From positions 1,523,527-1,587,526 of the forward strand of contig NW_006921541.1 in assembly GCF_000340215.1 (NCBI RefSeq): 64,000 nt of DNA, read 5' to 3'. The translations under genes and the position numbers were made by a program. Positions 43,767 to 54,782 of the stretch are shown here, in pieces. The DNA is from Pseudocercospora fijiensis CIRAD86 (Eukaryota > Ascomycota > Dothideomycetes > Mycosphaerellales > Mycosphaerellaceae). Below the pieces are notes generated by a model. It worked only from the letters and a program-made list of their open reading frames with translations, made no database searches and had not been told where the DNA came from. Within the stretch, counting starts at the first letter, position 1. Each line of letters starts with the position of its first letter.

Positions 43767-45449
43767 CTCCCCCTTAGGTAGAGATAATATACTGTTCAGA
43801 TTAGACACTCTAAATCTAGGCTTAGAGCTTTACTTCATCCTCTAACTGCCTTTAGATATTAGACTATATCTGCTTTATATGCAGCTTTATATACTATACT
43901 ACTTGTACGTGCTTGTATTATATTGTTTACTAATTGGTTTGCTTTAGAGTGATGTCCTTAGTCGTAATTGTAGGGTTAGCAGGCGCCTATAGAAGACGCT
44001 TGAACTTAACTAGACAACTTGAACTTTTACAATCCGCTCTTTAGTAATCCCCTAAGTACTAGCAGCCTCTACTAGAATTCAAATTCTTACTAAGACCTTC
44101 TAAGTCTAACAGCTAGCCGAGACTTTATTATAGCGATAATTCTTTACCCTAGCCTAGGGAGTATAGCGAGTAGTATAGGCAGCAGTAGTAGCGGCGGCGG
44201 TAGTAATAATCTAAACAAGAATCGGCACCCTTCGCGTTATAATAAGCTCTAGCTTATAGAGACTAGTAAGTGTTGCTACTAGAGTTTCCCCTTTCCTAAC
44301 AATTTGCTAACTAGGCGTAGTCCTTAAGGAAGTATAGTTAACTGTCGCGATTCTCTAGAGAATTATCTAGTGCTTAACTAATATTGGTCCGGAGTAGACT
44401 CCGCCTTAGCTACGCAACGTTAATGTTAGGCATTTTATTACGAGCTAGGATAATGCTCGGCTGTTTCTAAGTGTGCCTCCGCGTCTGCGTAAGGCGGCTA
44501 AGGCATTCAATTTAGGCTTAAAATCGAATGTTAACTACTTGCCTACCGCGCTTGTATATACGGCTGCTACTAGACGCGTATATACTAGTAATAGCTAGTG
44601 CGGTCCTTGCAAGCAGTTAAAGGGTCCGTACTTAGAGTGTATAACTCTAAGTTATTAAATTAACGGTTAGGATATCGCTTTCCTAAAGGGCGCTTATACT
44701 AACTGTGCTAGCCTAAATTATTGTAGTTAATGCGAGTTCTCTAGTAAGTTGAATCTAGTCTTATGCATTTTTTTAAAGCAAAAACACTAATTCTTTTGTT
44801 AGGTTACGTCTCTCGGCTACGCTCTAATACGAATCGTTAGACGCCTATAGCGCCTCTGCTGCCTCGCAATCTAGGGAGCAGAGTAGGCACTAATTAGCGT
44901 CGTCTATACGTGCTAGTCCCGTCTAGTATCGATTAGAGTACTCCTTAGGGCGCCTAGGTAGTAGCAAATTTGCTACTATAGCAAACAAATGCTTATACCT
45001 AGGCTACTGCTTAGGGACGTAGTCGTAGTCTAGGTTCTAGGTTGTCTACTAGTCCTAGCTCGACTCGTAATTCTAGTAGTCCTTAGAGGGGTTTCTCTAA
45101 TTACGAAGACAGTAATGCTAAGATAGGTAGCTAATTAGGGAGATTCGGTTTTTTCTAGTAGACAGAGAGCTATAATGTATATTTTCGATTTTGAAATAGG
45201 CTAGGCAGTCTAGATTAGTAAAAGCCTTGCAGCATTAGAGAGTTTCTAACTCTTAAGGGCTAGGGTATTTCTTCCTGCTTAGTCTCAATATTGTTATAAA
45301 AGAAATTTTGCAGCTTAGACTACATAGTGCAGCTAGGCTATTTCTAGAAATTAGAATGAAATTCAATGAGTGTATAAAGCTTGTTTTCTAATCCTATAAA
45401 TAAGATTTTTCTTTCTAAAGGAGTGACTTAGGAGTTTGTCCTAGAGACG

Positions 45450-48400
45450 CTATATTATTAGAGAATTTTGTTTAGAGATTTAGGCTTAGTAAAACAGTCC
45501 GCTAGCTGTTTGTTAGTAGTAACGAATTCGATACTAATCTTTCCCTAGGCATACTATTCTCTATAGTAGTAGTTTCTAAGGGAAACGTACCTTAACCTCT
45601 TAGAATTAGTATAGTCCTTAATAAGGGAAATAGCTAACTAGTTGTCTACCTAGATATAAATCCTATTAACTTCTTCCCTAGTAAGTAGTTGAAGCTTAGT
45701 TATTAAATTTCGGAGCTAGCAGATTTCTCTATATACTTCTATTAGAGCAATATACTCTACCTTAGTACTAGAGAGCACGACTTCCTTCTAGAGCTATAAT
45801 CTCTATATAATTAGAGTATTGTTAAGAAGTATAAGGGCGCCTAATGTTGATCTTAATAATAAAGGGTTACTAGCAAAGTCTGCGTTAGAGTATACCTAAA
45901 ATTCCAAAGTTTTCTTCTTTCTAAAGACAAGTCCTTTATTAACTGTGCTAGCAATATACCTCTAGAGATGTTTAGCAGCTATAATATGCTTAGGTCCGGG
46001 ATTCTAAAGGAACCTAGCAAGGTAGTTAACGGTATAGCTAATATCTAGTCTAGTCTAGTTAGCTAGAAACTGCATTTCACCAATTATAGTATTAAACAGC
46101 TAGTAGTCCTAACGGTTATAGGGGGTTATAAGAGGCTCGTAAAGCTTCTCAAGTGGATGCTTTATTAGCTTATACTAGTCTAAGCTATGCTTCTAAAGCT
46201 TCTCTTTAGTATAGTATATCTAGGAGACAGTAAGGTTTCCCTCCTTGTCTTCCTTTAGATAAAGGCCTAGAAACAGGTTAGACGTAATAATCTTAATTGT
46301 ATACTTCTTGCGAAGACCTTCAATTAGAGCATCGATCTTTGCCTTAGAGGTTCTAAAGATTTAGAAGTTATCTATATAAAGGAGGATAAGAATACTATTA
46401 CCTTGCTATAGGTAATAGTTACTCTTTGTCCTACTTAGGCTAAGTTGACGAAGAGTGTCTAAAGCATTATAGTACTAGAGATTAGCGGCCTGCTTAAGGC
46501 TATATAATCCTTTTCTAATACGGATAATCCACTTTAGAGGGTGCTTCTTAAACAGGTACGCGCCTTCTAGGGGTCTAATAAAAATCTCTTTATCTAGAGG
46601 GGGATTTAAGAAAGCAGTCTCGATATTAACCTGTCTTCGCTTCTAGTTTTTGTTTACTAAAAGCCTAAGGACAAGTCTAGTAGTAGCTGCTCTTAGTATA
46701 GGAGCATAGGTATTAATATAGTTAAGACCTTGCTTCTACGTAAAGCCTCTAGCTGTCTATCTTGCCTTGTATTTGTTAATGGAGCCGTCTAGCAGGTATT
46801 TAATCTTGAAAACCTATTTTCCTATTAGAGGTGTTCTACCTTTTAGTAGGGATTCGGCTAGAATCTACTCGATTATACTAGACTTTTTAAGAGACCTTAT
46901 CTCTTTTGTAACGGCTTTTCTCTATTTATCCTAGTTAGGCCTTTTTAGGGCTTTAGCTAGGGTTGTTAGGTTAGCTAGCTTCTAAGTATCTCTTATAGTA
47001 GCAGCTATAGCAATCTTAGTAATCTTGCTATAGTTATACTTAGCTACGGCTCTACTAGACCTAAGTCGTACTTCGGCTTAAGGAGGGTTTAGCTAAGGTA
47101 GGTTAGGAGCCCTCTTTCTCTTGCTAGTAGTCTTAGGGACTTAGAAGGGAGTGATTAGGGTATCTTCTAGTTTAGCAGTATCTGTTTCTTAAGTGTACTA
47201 ATTTTTCTTAGGAGCAGCTTCCTACTAAGTAGCTAGTAGTTCTAGTTAGTGATTTTAGAGTGTTGGCTTATTAGCTATAGGTATTAGCTAAGGTAGTGTT
47301 CCTTACTTAAGTGTACCTTGCTCCCCCTAAGCTGTAAGGGAGTCTTCCTAATTTTCCTAATTATAAGCCTGCTAAGGCTAAGGGATGCTACCTCTAAATA
47401 GCTCCCCCTAAGGTTCTAAAGAGTGCTAAGGTGTTTAGTTATTACTAGGGAATAGTGCTAGGATTCCTAACTTAAATGAAAGGTCAGACTAGGTTTTAAG
47501 TACCTAAATAGTCTCCTAAGGGACAGCTAGTCTTAAATACTCCCCCTAAGCTTGAAGGGTACTTAGAAGCTTAGTAAAATTGTCTTTATAGACAAAGTCC
47601 TCGTTAAAGGTAACGTATAGAGAGAATCTGATATTATGCTGCTATACGCTATCCTTCTAGTACGGGTTCTAAAGCAGATAGTTTGTTAATGAATTTTCTT
47701 AGAATCTAATAAACTAGTAAACGAAAGCTCTTAGTGTAAATTTCTAGGAGTTAAGTCGTTCAACTCCGGATTCGAGGTATTTGAATACCTTGTAGCTAAA
47801 TCGTCTCGTCTTAGACAGGTTAATGTCTATACTACCGATATTTAAGTCTAATTCGAAAGCCTTAAGTAGAACTTCCTTAGTTCTCAAGTTTACTAGTCTA
47901 TTAGTTAGGTAAATCGAATGTATTACTACAAAGCACTAGTAGTATATTAGTAGGCTAGAGTCAATTATTATTACCCTTGCCTTAAGCAGAATCGTCTTAT
48001 TAGACGACTCTGCAATGCTGTTCTGCTCCGGTGTATATAGTATAGATATATCCTATCTAATACTAACTTCCTCTGTAAAATATACTAGATCGTTGTTAGT
48101 AAACTCTCCCCCGCTATTACTAAAGATAATCTTAGGGATTTTGTTGTATTGCCTCTTGATTCTAGTTATCTAGTTAGTTAGCTTGTTACTACTTATTACC
48201 TTATCTTTGCTTCGAAGCAATAGACCCTACCTAAGCCTAGTTTTAGTATTAGTTAGGATTATAATATACCTGTTTCTAAATAGATTAAATAGTTGTACGC
48301 TAACAAGGTTAATATAGACTTCGTTAAGGGCTTTTTCTAGTCTAGTTCTGTGTTCTTTTAATACAACTCTTTAAGCTCTCGAGAGCTTGTAGGTCTTATA

Positions 48401-50060
48401 GTGCTCGAGTTTAGATATATCAACTTCTTCTAGGCCTAGAATAGCTTCCTTAGTAGCTGTTAGGATCTTGTTGCCGACGTAGCTAAGTCTCTAATGCTAT
48501 CTTAATGTGTCCGCTCGTAGTCTAGCGATAGCTAGGGCTAATAGCTGCCCTTTCTGACTCGATTCTAAGTTTGGTTTTAAAGCTAAGCCTAGCATTTTGA
48601 CTCTAGTATCTTTAAGGGTAAGTACTCCTTATACTTCCTCAACCTTTCTAATTAGCTTGCCTTTAAGCATTAAAGTGCCTAAAGGTCTATCTAAGTAAAT
48701 GCTACATTTCTTCTAAAGACGCTCTACTAAGATTAGGTTGCAATCTAAGTTCGGGGAGTAGAGGACATCTATTAGAGTAATTAGGGTTTTCTTTCCTTTA
48801 TAGGTTAGGAAGATGTTAATAGTTCCTAATCGTAATACACTTGATTTTCCTACTGCTTAGGAGAACTAAATAGGCTTAGTTAGGTGCTTAAGATCGCTAA
48901 ACTAGCTCTTATTCCCTATAATGTATAGTAATGTACCTATATCCTAAACTTTTGTGTTAGCTATTAGGTTCTTAGAGCTTGCTATAGCTAGTCCCGGCTT
49001 TGCAATAGCTCCCCTAATTAGGCCCCTACTAAGGCCGTCTAGCTAATAGTCTCCCTTATCTTCCGAGTTAGAGGAGGAGTCTAATTCATCTTTGTTATTG
49101 TTAATAGTACTACTAGATTTGCCCTTTCCTTTACCTTTACCCTTCTTACCTTTGTCTTTATCTTTGTCTTTGCTCTTGTCTTTCTTTCCCTAACTAGGTA
49201 GTACTATATTAGGGTATTACTTGTAGCACTTAGCGTTAGTGTGTTTGTGCTTACACTAAGTGTACTAGTCGTTATTATTGCTAATAGCCCCTCTAACAAG
49301 CTTTAAGCCGCTAGATAACTATCTAGGAGGCTTTTCTCTCCTTAGGGACGTTATTATTGCTTTAAGGGAGGAGTCCTTGGCTTTAGGCTTATTATTGTAC
49401 TTCTAGGATCTAAGCTATTCGTAACTAGAAAGGCCCTAAATAAACAGCATCCTAATAAGCATATTAGGCATCTTAATGTCTAATAACTTTATAGGCGCTT
49501 CTATTATTGTAACTAAGCTAGCAAATTATTCTGTCGATGTTTAGAATCTATTAAACTACTGCTAAAAAGATTCGCAGTACTGCTAGGTGTTCGGATTAGT
49601 AAGGGGCATCCTAATGTGCCTAATGAGTTTGATAGTATCAAATATGTCTACGGTTACAATAGGCTTGTATAGAGCCTTAATATAGTCGTATGTATCCTTA
49701 GCTGACTTAGGTGTATTACCGAAGTCTAGTCTAAGGGCAGGGTCGAGTCTAGTAATAAGTATACCTAGGGCTTAGATGTCTTTCTTCTTCTAGTCCCTAA
49801 ATATGTCTCTATACTGCTAATCGGCTAAGTCCCCTACAAATATGCTTTTTAGAGGTGGTTTTGTTTTATTAGCCTAGTTAAGTCTATAGAATACTATACT
49901 AACTAGGTCCTTTTCTAGAAGGGCCGCCTAGAATACAAGCTTCTAGTCTTAGAAGTTGATCCCCTTCCTAAGAACCTAATTCTCCTTTGCTGTCTTTGTC
50001 TAATTAGTGTCTGTCGTTCCTAGCTGCCTTTTGGTATAGTGCTAGGTAGGGCTTATAAGG
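45450..50060 (-). pseudogene. Copia Gag-Pol remnant
   Basis: One long minus-strand frame is broken mainly by TAG. A zinc knuckle remnant reads CKHKHTNAKC (about 49,228-49,257). After it comes a Lys/Asp-rich linker (KDKSKDKDKDKGKKGKGKG), then a protease segment, the GAG-pre-integrase LRADTLRQHQRLSYV, and an integrase core in which DSGGEF reads NSGGEFTN (about 48,100). The reverse transcriptase catalytic box, normally YVDD, reads YIDN (about 46,367-46,380). RNase H follows, with STKVEYIALIE and the QLADCFTKPKS end near 45,460. The Asp-to-Asn changes and stops fit G-to-A changes from RIP. It cannot transpose itself. Confidence 0.82.
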
Positions 50061-50189
50061 GACACTTGCTAGGTTTTAGTCCGAACTAGAGCTCTTAACT
50101 AGGTACCTAATAGGTCTAGATAGCTAGCTCTGTTTAGTAGACTCTAGAAACAGTTCTTTTATAGTTGAACTAGACAGGTAAGCGTATAC

Positions 50190-50204
50190 GCCGGGCTTAT
50201 AACC
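50190..50204 (-). promoter_or_regulatory. Copia primer-binding site (half-tRNA initiator Met type)
   Basis: The minus strand directly after the 5' LTR reads GGTTATAAGCCCGG. The initiator tRNA-Met anticodon arm contains GGGCTCATAACC, whose complement is GGTTATGAGCCC. The single difference is TG to TA. Drosophila copia and yeast Ty5 are known to prime from this internal part of the same tRNA. Confidence 0.65.
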
Positions 50205-50386
50205 TATTGTAAATCGTGCTAAGGATGTAACTAATTATCGGATTAACAACTATATAACTATACAAAGAAGGATTAGGAGCCAGCTATAGAAACTGTAGTT
50301 AATATACCTATTGTGTATCCTTCCTCTTAGCATAGGTTAGCTAATAGTATCAGCTGACCAGCATATCACCTGACTGAACCACAACA
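50205..50386 (-). repeat. 5' LTR of the Copia element (less mutated copy)
   Basis: This is the direct-repeat partner of 43585-43766. Its outer 50 bp keep CA and TG (CAGCTGACCAGCATATCACC), so RIP faded towards the host gene on this side. Confidence 0.88.
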
Positions 50387-51511
50387 TTCTAAGCGCTTTC
50401 TTTAGATCGGCCTCTACTTCGTTCTTATCTACTACGCGATCGAGCTTGTCTAACCGGGCACGAAGATTGGCTGTAGTATCTATCGTGGCATTCAATCTGG
50501 CGTTGAGATCGTGGACCCGGTTTTTTCCACGGCCCATAACCTGTCCCAGGACCTTCTCACAGGCAATTTCCTTTCTGAGAGTCTTGATTTCGGCTCGATT
50601 CTTTTCTAGTTCTGCAAGAACCTTGGTCTTTCGATGTTGGGTGGTGATAAGGTCAGCTTGAAGGTTGCGTTTTGGTTCTAGCGGCGGTGCATGCGTCTTC
50701 TGCGATAGATGGTTAGCTGAAATGGCTACTGGCGAATAGAAGGGATTGCTTACCTTCTTAGAATTGTCTAGCACGTTGCTCTTGAACACTACTTCTTGCT
50801 CGTCCTTCCGATGAGTCAGTATGTGTTATCCAAATCGATCGGACCATAGTGTTTACGTACATCGGAATCGTCTTCAGTAAGTGACGAAGCAGCGAACGAA
50901 ATTGTTGAGCAACTCTTGGGTGCGGTCGAGGTCAAATTGCCAATGTTGGCGCGAGCTTGAACCTTCTGTTGCTGCTTTCGTACAGCAGTCGTTTCACGTG
51001 ATAACCTAGGCGCATCCCCACCAGCAATGTGCTCCCAGACCGCGACCATCCAGTTGTCCCATGCCTTCTTTTGATCAGAGCCCTGAGACCAGCGGCTCCT
51101 GCCCGCTTCGCTCCAGAAGATGTCGTGAAGAGATGGAGTGAAGTATACCAGGTTCGAGTGTCCTGGCTCCGAGCGGACAAGCTTGCCCTCTTTATTGGTA
51201 ACCACATGAAGCACTTTGATCAGGTTTCGCTGGAGCTGAGCGTTCCAGTAGGGCATAATGAAAATGCCAAGGCTGGCTTCACCTGCCATGGGTGGGCCAA
51301 CTTGGACCAAATACCGTGGCAAACGCGGTTGAAGCTCTGAGTGCCGCGCCGCATCGAGCACTTTACACTCTGGTGGAACAATGGCGAAATCTCGGCGGGC
51401 TATTCTGTCCGAGTCGTCGTTCGGAGTCTCATCTTTCTTGCTCTTCTTGCAGGTGTCTCTATTGAGCGCTTCTGGAGAGTCGTCTCCATCTTGAGAATGG
51501 AGGCGCTTCAT
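50387..51511 (-). pseudogene. 5' part of a coiled-coil protein gene split by Copia
   Basis: Exon 1 (51511-50861, 217 codons) starts MKRLHSQDGDDSPEALNRD, a basic/acidic, nuclear-looking N-terminus. It contains a folded-looking middle (PRYLVQVGPPMAGEASLGIF, HVVTNKEGKLVRSEPGH). Exon 2 (50804-50754) and exon 3 (from 50699) follow canonical introns: GTACGT with a CTGAC branch site, and GTAAGC with CTAAC and CGCAG. Exon 3 is a coiled coil (AELEKNRAEIKTLRKEI, then LNARLNATIDTTANLRARLDKL) and is cut at KKALR by the Copia element. This side is free of RIP changes. No family was recognised. A truncated protein ending in a few LTR-derived residues could still be made. Confidence 0.72.
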
Positions 51512-52278
51512 CTCTTGTGCCCTATCGCTTTGAAATCGACGGATGCTGTGGGAAGAAGCAAAGGGCGGCTATTATGAAGCTAGGAAGAGTTTTCAACACG
51601 GTTGTTTTGCAATGAAAGAACAAGGTTCAAATAAGTGTGGGGGCGCGAAGTGATAGCAGAAGTGAAGTGGGCTTCAAGGAATAGTCAGTGCTTCGCCATC
51701 TCACTCACTACTTGCATTTCGCGCTGTTCTGTGCTGGCCGTTGCGTGGTTATCTCTTCGACTCTACTCTCAAGAGGTTGAATTGGAGAGGTCATGGGAAT
51801 CTTAGCACGGTGCTCGCGGGATGAAGAGCCGAAGGTGTGTTGTTACACATGGCGAAGTGATCTCAGCCGCTTGCAGCATCGAGAATGCCAGGCTTTCTTT
51901 CCAGCAGGCGTGTGCCGAAAACACAAATAGCACCTTTCGCGCATTGTTAGTAAGAAATAACCCTACCTGATGAAGGACGCTCACAATCACCAGGCTCCTG
52001 GCCGTAGCAGTGGAAGGTGGTCGTGGGCCCATCGGCACCTTCGAAAACCATTACTCGACTCGACAGTGTTGGAGGCCCTGCCGTGCAGTCAAAACTTGAG
52101 GCACTCCGTCTTTCTAGCCATATCTTGCTCTCAACGACTTACCATCAGCATGTGTGATGCGATGATACGGTCCCCCATTCTGATCCATGTTTCCAGCGAG
52201 CTTGCCTACATAGTCCGCAGTGGCAAGACATTGCTTGCCTGAACTCACAATCTCATGAATCGCAAAATTCCAACAAGG
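51512..52278. other. Intergenic, no gene seen
   Basis: This is the promoter side of the split coiled-coil gene and the 3' flank of the ankyrin gene. Normal base composition; only short overlapping frames. Confidence 0.4.
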
Positions 52279-54176
52279 TCAGCGCAACCACTTCCACAGG
52301 TCCATCCTGGCAGGCGCCTTTGGTTCAACAACACTCCGCCCCTGTTCACGAAGTTCCAGAGTCCAGTCAGCCGGAAGCGGACCATAATTGAAGCCAGAAA
52401 TCTTGATACGCATGCTTCTGGTTGAGACCTGCAGAGGAGGACCAGATTCCCAAATTGCATTTTCCCTCCGACCGTATGCATTCAGGTCAAATTTGAGTCT
52501 TCTGAGCAATTGCGTCCACAGAATTGGCGCACCGACCAATTCCTCCATCGACGACGCGCTTCTCAAAAGAGCCATGAACGGCGTGAATCCCTGCTCGCAC
52601 TGGTGATGTAGTTTAGCACCGGCAGTAATTGCAGCTTTGAACATCTTGTACCAGTCCTTTCCGACGCGAAGTCGTCTGACGTTCATGAGATGTAGGAAGC
52701 TGTCGCCCTTTCCTGTAACGACATTTGCCAAATCCTGGTGGAAACTGGAAAGTGCACAAGCCTCGAGAAATGTTTTGACGAAGAACGGTCCACGCTCTTC
52801 TCCCCGACTTATCTGGCAGGCATGGTGGAATCTTACTTGTAGAGGCAATGCAGGGAGTTCTCCTAAAATCATGCGTAAACACTCCAGGTCCTCGCAGCGA
52901 GACCAGAAGGAGGGAGATTCATGTTGCGTGTCGGTCAATTCAGAGTAGTCCAGAAAGCCGCTCGCCACAAGAGCTTGCATGATTTTGCGCATCCGTGCTA
53001 AGCCATCATCGTCATCGCTTTGGTAGAAATACCACCAGCACAAATCTGGCACTAAGAAGCCCTCAACTCCACCGCCTAGGCCAAGAAAGAAGCGACAAAG
53101 TTTTTCGTGACGGTAATGAAGAGCGTACTGCCAAGTGCGTCAGTACTGGCTACGTCAAGGTATGGTGGCTGGATGCTTACGTGGAATGGCATATAGCCCG
53201 TGACATTTTGAATATCGTACATCGAAGCTGCACAGGTCGAGAAAAGCTCCCGCACGCGGTCCAAGTCGCCTCTCTTGCAGTGTTTAAAAATTGGGGCGCT
53301 CTCATCCACAATTCTGAACGTCCTCAAGCTCATTCTCCAACCTTCAATGTCACGCGTGATTGAAATGTGCCAGGTTAGTGATGCGAACAATGGTCGCAGA
53401 CTTATCACGTGTCTCGAACTTTTGCTTCGTCTAGTCCGCGAAACGCTGTGTGGGGCCTCCCAGAACTGCCACGCTGTGCTTGTATGCCCATTGGTGTAAG
53501 GTGGAGAGTATCTGTGTCTTTCATGGCTTGTGAATGCCTGCATGATCTGCAACACTTGGTCTTGGACAAGTAAACTGCGTTCAGTGGCAAGATCCCATTG
53601 CTGGCTCTGAGATAAACCATGGTCCGAGTGGCCGTTCGGCACGTGGAAATCTGAAGCGTCTCTGTCATCGTAATTGCCACGAGCCGGTATCATGGACTCA
53701 TGTAGAAATTCTCCTGCCTCTTGTTGTGTGGTCCTGAGCTGGACGGTGGGTATGTGGTGAGTGAATGAGCGATGAGAAGTTCCGTGTGTCGACGCGACAA
53801 GCGGCCTAAAGGGCAATAAGTATGAGTAGAGCGATGTCACAGGAGTGATATCGTCAGCAGACACGATGCAGTCAAAGAATTGATCGATGTCTGAATCGGC
53901 CTCAGATTCGTAAAATGTTGCCCTTCCATGGTGCTGCAAGGTGACTTCTTGTATGTAAGCCAGGTCAGATGTTACTGTGTGCACTGGGCCATGGAAATGA
54001 AGATGCACGTTGCCGTTGAGCTGGAATGCGTGTCCACTAGCCAGGTTGTGGGAGTAGATGGTCTCCGTCCTGAGGTCACTCAAGACTGGCGTGAGCTGGC
54101 CGCTGAGGTCTTCACGTCGTACTCCCACACATGGTAGGCGACGGCGCACTGTCGTCGGCGACTGGACGCTCTCCAT
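52279..54176 (-). CDS. Ankyrin-repeat protein, fungal-specific
   Basis: Two exons, 54176-53181 and 53127-52279, give 614 aa. The 53-bp intron starts GTAAGC and ends TTGGCAG. The join reads GYMPFHYALHYRHEKLCRFF, which completes an ankyrin repeat and so confirms the splice. Before it, ESAPIFKHCKRGDLDRVRELF (about 295-315) begins the ankyrin part. Later weaker repeats include GKGDSFLHLMNVRR and EQGFTPFMALLRSA. The N-terminal 280 residues are His/Ser/Thr-rich without a recognised domain (HLHFHGPVHT). Proteins of this layout are common in moulds, and their partners are generally unknown. No signal peptide or membrane segment was seen. Confidence 0.78.
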
Positions 54177-54782
54177 TCATTCGTCGTCCAGGATCTAGTG
54201 TCAGCCTCGACAACGGCCTGCTGATCGCATCGGGCTCCACTTGTTGTCTATCGCGCGAGGAATGAGCATGGTAGCTGAACAGGCTTTGATATTGCACCCA
54301 AGGCGTAGATGCCTGACAACGAATGCATGCCAATGCTCGCTTATAGAACTAAGTCGGGCAGCGTCAAGGCCATACTCTTTGGCATGAAGCTATTCGTATC
54401 AGCCAAGACAGGCAAGACAATAGAACTGGGCAGTGACGACAGGGAGAACAGTATTGTCGCCAGAAAGATTCACTACTGGATGATATTCTGTTTGAAGCAG
54501 AAGAGAGCAAAGCAAAGCGTGTTGCTTCACTTCACCTCTCAGCTTCGCTCGGAGGCACGGGCCACCTCGGAACCGGATCATGACGTGAGTTTTCGGACCA
54601 GCTGTCCATTGCCGAACATGTGAGAGTGAGGCCAGCGCACCTCAGGCACGAGCACCCTCATACCAACGAACACATCGCCTCACACCCACCCGACCTCTTC
54701 ACTGACGGCCGCGGATATGGACCCAATAATCCTACGAACGCCACGCGATCCATCATAGACTATCGACGATACCACGACCGAA
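54177..54782. other. Divergent intergenic region between ankyrin and hrd1 genes
   Basis: This should hold both promoters. Open frames are short and not supported. Nothing else was recognised. Confidence 0.4.

Larger units (their letters stand above)
43585..50386 (-). mobile_element. Copia-type LTR retrotransposon, 6.8 kb, RIP-degraded
   Basis: Two 182-bp LTRs (43585-43766 and 50205-50386) are flanked by an exact 5-bp duplication, TTCTA (43580-43584 and 50387-50391). On the minus strand the element begins TGTTGTGG and ends TTACAATA. A purine tract, TAAGGGGGAG, abuts the 3' LTR. Just past the 5' LTR the sequence GGTTATAAGCCCGG is complementary (allowing one RIP-type change) to the anticodon arm of initiator tRNA-Met. 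Coding order is Gag with a zinc knuckle, protease, integrase, reverse transcriptase, RNase H, which defines Ty1/Copia. It is inserted in a coiled-coil protein gene. Confidence 0.88.

Noticed and set aside
50446..50661. Plus-strand frame opposite the coiled-coil exon
   Set aside because: It is antisense to a well-spliced coiled-coil exon and has no domain of its own.
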